A DNA stretch of 43,825 bases from an uncultured archaeon (GTDB lineage: Archaea; Thermoproteota; CALKCG01; B24). Under the pieces are notes generated by a model that had not been told where the DNA came from, ran no database searches, and worked only from the letters and a program-made list of their open reading frames with translations. This document shows, in pieces, positions 42,429 through 43,825 of this stretch. The position numbers and the translations under genes were made by a program. The stretch is taken from contig CALKCG010000039.1 of the NCBI GenBank assembly GCA_938082915.1, positions 1 to 43,825 of the forward strand, given 5' to 3'. Each line of letters opens with the position of its first letter. The stretch's first letter is position 1.

Positions 42429-42935
42429 TTAAGTGATGCTTGCCCCTTTTGGGATTATTGTTGAGAAGTCTATTTCCTTTTTTCGCTCAAGCCACATGAC
42501 GATGAAAATATGTCTATCCGCCGAATAGTAAAGTATATCGTTTCTTCTGGCAACGTTAAAAAGAAGATTTAGGGATTGTGAGATTCCTTTCGGTGAAAGT
42601 ATTATAGAATAGAAGGGTAAGGCAACTTTACTATATCCTAATAATTGTGAGAGATCTCTAAGGTTAATCCTGCCAAGTTTACATTCTATAAACCCTAAAT
42701 GTGCTTCTTTGCCCGGCTTCACAATGACTCCCGTTACGTCAACCTCTACTTCGTATGTTTGGTAATCCGGAAAGTAATTATGGAAGCCTTTCTCAAGAAG
42801 CCATTTCGATAAAACCTTTTTGGACGTGTCTTCAACGTATATCTTAGCGTTTTTAAACTTACTCTGCAACATTTTCTTGAACCATGAGCAGACATCAGAA
42901 TACATTTCTTTCTCGTTTTTATACAAGTTGTTCAC
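42429..42935 (-). CDS. PD-(D/E)XK nuclease-like protein
   Basis: A 168-aa protein with the core of a PD-(D/E)XK nuclease: a helical start with Glu10, then 'YEVEVDVTGVIV' (61-72, Asp66) and 'LGFIECKLGRI' (80-90, Glu84-x-Lys86). Next comes 'DLSQLLGYSKVALPFYSIIL', the usual Gln-containing helix and strand. Size fits a stand-alone restriction-like or Holliday-junction-like nuclease. It lies 26 bases downstream of the LAGLIDADG-like gene on the same strand and probably shares its transcript. Substrate unknown. Confidence 0.65.
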   Translation of the reverse strand: MNNLYKNEKEMYSDVCSWFKKMLQSKFKNAKIYVEDTSKKVLSKWLLEKGFHNYFPDYQTYEVEVDVTGVIVKPGKEAHLGFIECKLGRINLRDLSQLLGYSKVALPFYSIILSPKGISQSLNLLFNVARRNDILYYSADRHIFIVMWLERKKEIDFSTIIPKGASIT

Positions 42936-42961
42936 TTTTCCCCTCTCTTCTTAGATTTCAC

Positions 42962-43825
42962 TCATTTTGTTAGCCGTTTATGGTTTTTAACAAAGTTCGC
43001 GTATCTGATGCAGCCTAAATCAGCACAAATTTGCCAGTAAGAATCATAATGTTTTCCTCGAATTTCTGGAGGCAGTTTCTCGGAATTTTCAGAGGGGTGT
43101 CTTGGCTTAGTTTTCCCTCTTTTTGGTGGATTACAAAAGTTTGCTTTTGCAAATCCTTTCTCCTTGTTATATTCAGCGAGTTCTTCAAGTATTTCTTGTT
43201 TATGGGAAATGTAGAAGCCTATTTTTTCAAAGTCATCTGCAAAAATCTTTATTTGATGTTCTCTCGCCCAAGCATCTTTTCTTCCAGCTTTATACTCCTT
43301 CAAGCTTGGGTCTCTAGTGTTGGGGTGTCCCCATTGTATAACATCCACAGGAATTCCTAAATGATCTTGCAAAAGATTGCATATTTGAACTGGTAAACGC
43401 CAATTAGATGGACTGTTGAGGACATCCAAGTAAACCCTGCATTTTCCCCATCTGTTCCTGTTCGCCCACCTTGCAGATCCTGCTACGTCTGCAAATCCTC
43501 GAATAAATTCCTTCTTTATGGAATCGCTTGACTCGAAAATCTGATTTGGAACTTCAAATTCGTAATAGGAACTTTTTCCTTTCATAAGCATCTTAACGTT
43601 CCGCAGAAACATCGTGTTTTTCAGAGTCTCAAGCACTAAGTGTACTGAACGTTCGCTCTCAATTTTTCTGACATTAATATCTACAAGTTCATTAATTCTG
43701 TTTATTATATTGTCCAAGCTCAACAGTATTTTATCCTTTTGAGTGATCTTCTTCTTTATTCCCTCTACCTCTAGATTTTTAAAAGGGAATTCTATGGAAA
43801 TCCGCTTTACTCCTCCATGTTCGGA
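42962..43825 (-). CDS. LAGLIDADG-like DNA-binding/endonuclease protein (cut by window edge)
   Basis: The frame is open to the last base of the window ('SEHGGVKRISIEFPFKNLEV' just inside the edge), so the true start is outside; the TTG at 43,723 is only an internal candidate. 'EFIRGFADVAGSAR' resembles the LAGLIDADG helix (F-x-x-G-F-x-D-x-x-G-S). 'QIKIFADDFEKIGFYISHKQEILEEL' resembles the family's later strand-helix ('IGF-x-x-x-x-KQ-x-x-L'). 'PVQICNLLQDHLGI' fits between them. It could be a homing endonuclease or a regulator of that fold. It shares a transcript with the PD-(D/E)XK gene. The C-terminus is Lys/Pro-rich, possibly an added DNA-binding tail. Confidence 0.55.
   Translation of the reverse strand, partial: SEHGGVKRISIEFPFKNLEVEGIKKKITQKDKILLSLDNIINRINELVDINVRKIESERSVHLVLETLKNTMFLRNVKMLMKGKSSYYEFEVPNQIFESSDSIKKEFIRGFADVAGSARWANRNRWGKCRVYLDVLNSPSNWRLPVQICNLLQDHLGIPVDVIQWGHPNTRDPSLKEYKAGRKDAWAREHQIKIFADDFEKIGFYISHKQEILEELAEYNKEKGFAKANFCNPPKRGKTKPRHPSENSEKLPPEIRGKHYDSYWQICADLGCIRYANFVKNHKRLTK

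Overview
The window looks like an archaeal chromosome, most likely an uncultured member of the Thermoproteota (TACK) group. I base this on TATA-box promoters that sit about 25-30 bases before leaderless start codons, many TTG and GTG starts, GGAGG-type ribosome binding sites inside operons, and gene families common there: a GH116 glucosidase, large exported proteins linked to ABC transporters, an archaeal RimI/Ard1, and an integrase ending in FRKRK. The lineage is an inference; no rRNA or tRNA gene was recognised.

Bases 1-15,723 are ordinary chromosome. They hold the end of a GH116 glycosidase, a threonine-nucleophile asparaginase, a TIM-barrel protein, two separate ABC transporter operons each containing a large secreted, membrane-anchored beta-sandwich protein (a MacB/FtsX-type set at 2,984-8,187 and an ABC-2-type set at 9,505-13,757), a uroporphyrinogen-decarboxylase-like protein, a Gfo/Idh/MocA oxidoreductase and RimI.

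An integrated element starts 4 bases after rimI (about 15,728-21,954, right end uncertain). It has a tyrosine integrase, a ribbon-helix-helix-like protein, a Cas4-like nuclease, small Cys-rich proteins, a 693-aa P-loop ATPase that may act in replication, and a 47-aa ribbon-helix-helix protein, all in one leftward operon facing a winged-helix regulator. The region between the divergent genes is unusually rich in inverted repeats and could form a two-state mRNA leader. To the right (22,000-23,900) is a decayed stretch. It includes a frameshifted one-lobe TBP-like gene and next to it a short zinc-ribbon protein resembling the N-terminus of TFB.

Bases 23,927-37,142 look like a defence island. A six-gene leftward operon encodes a winged-helix protein, an endonuclease III-like protein, a DUF1156 DNA methyltransferase, a DUF499 ATPase, a very short PglZ-like protein and an unknown protein. 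PglZ, a large ATPase and a methyltransferase are the core parts of BREX/Pgl phage defence, so this looks like a compact BREX-like system with a DNA-glycosylase-like partner. Next come small DNA-binding proteins and a two-gene operon of a UPF1/Dna2-like helicase with a DCD-like (PUA/EVE fold) protein.

Bases 37,143-43,825 are accessory and partly decayed: an IS607-like TnpB unit with only the helix-turn-helix part of its recombinase, several frameshifted genes, the remnant of an exported IPEFP-tailed protein, and at the right edge a PD-(D/E)XK nuclease-like gene beside a LAGLIDADG-like gene that is cut by the window end.
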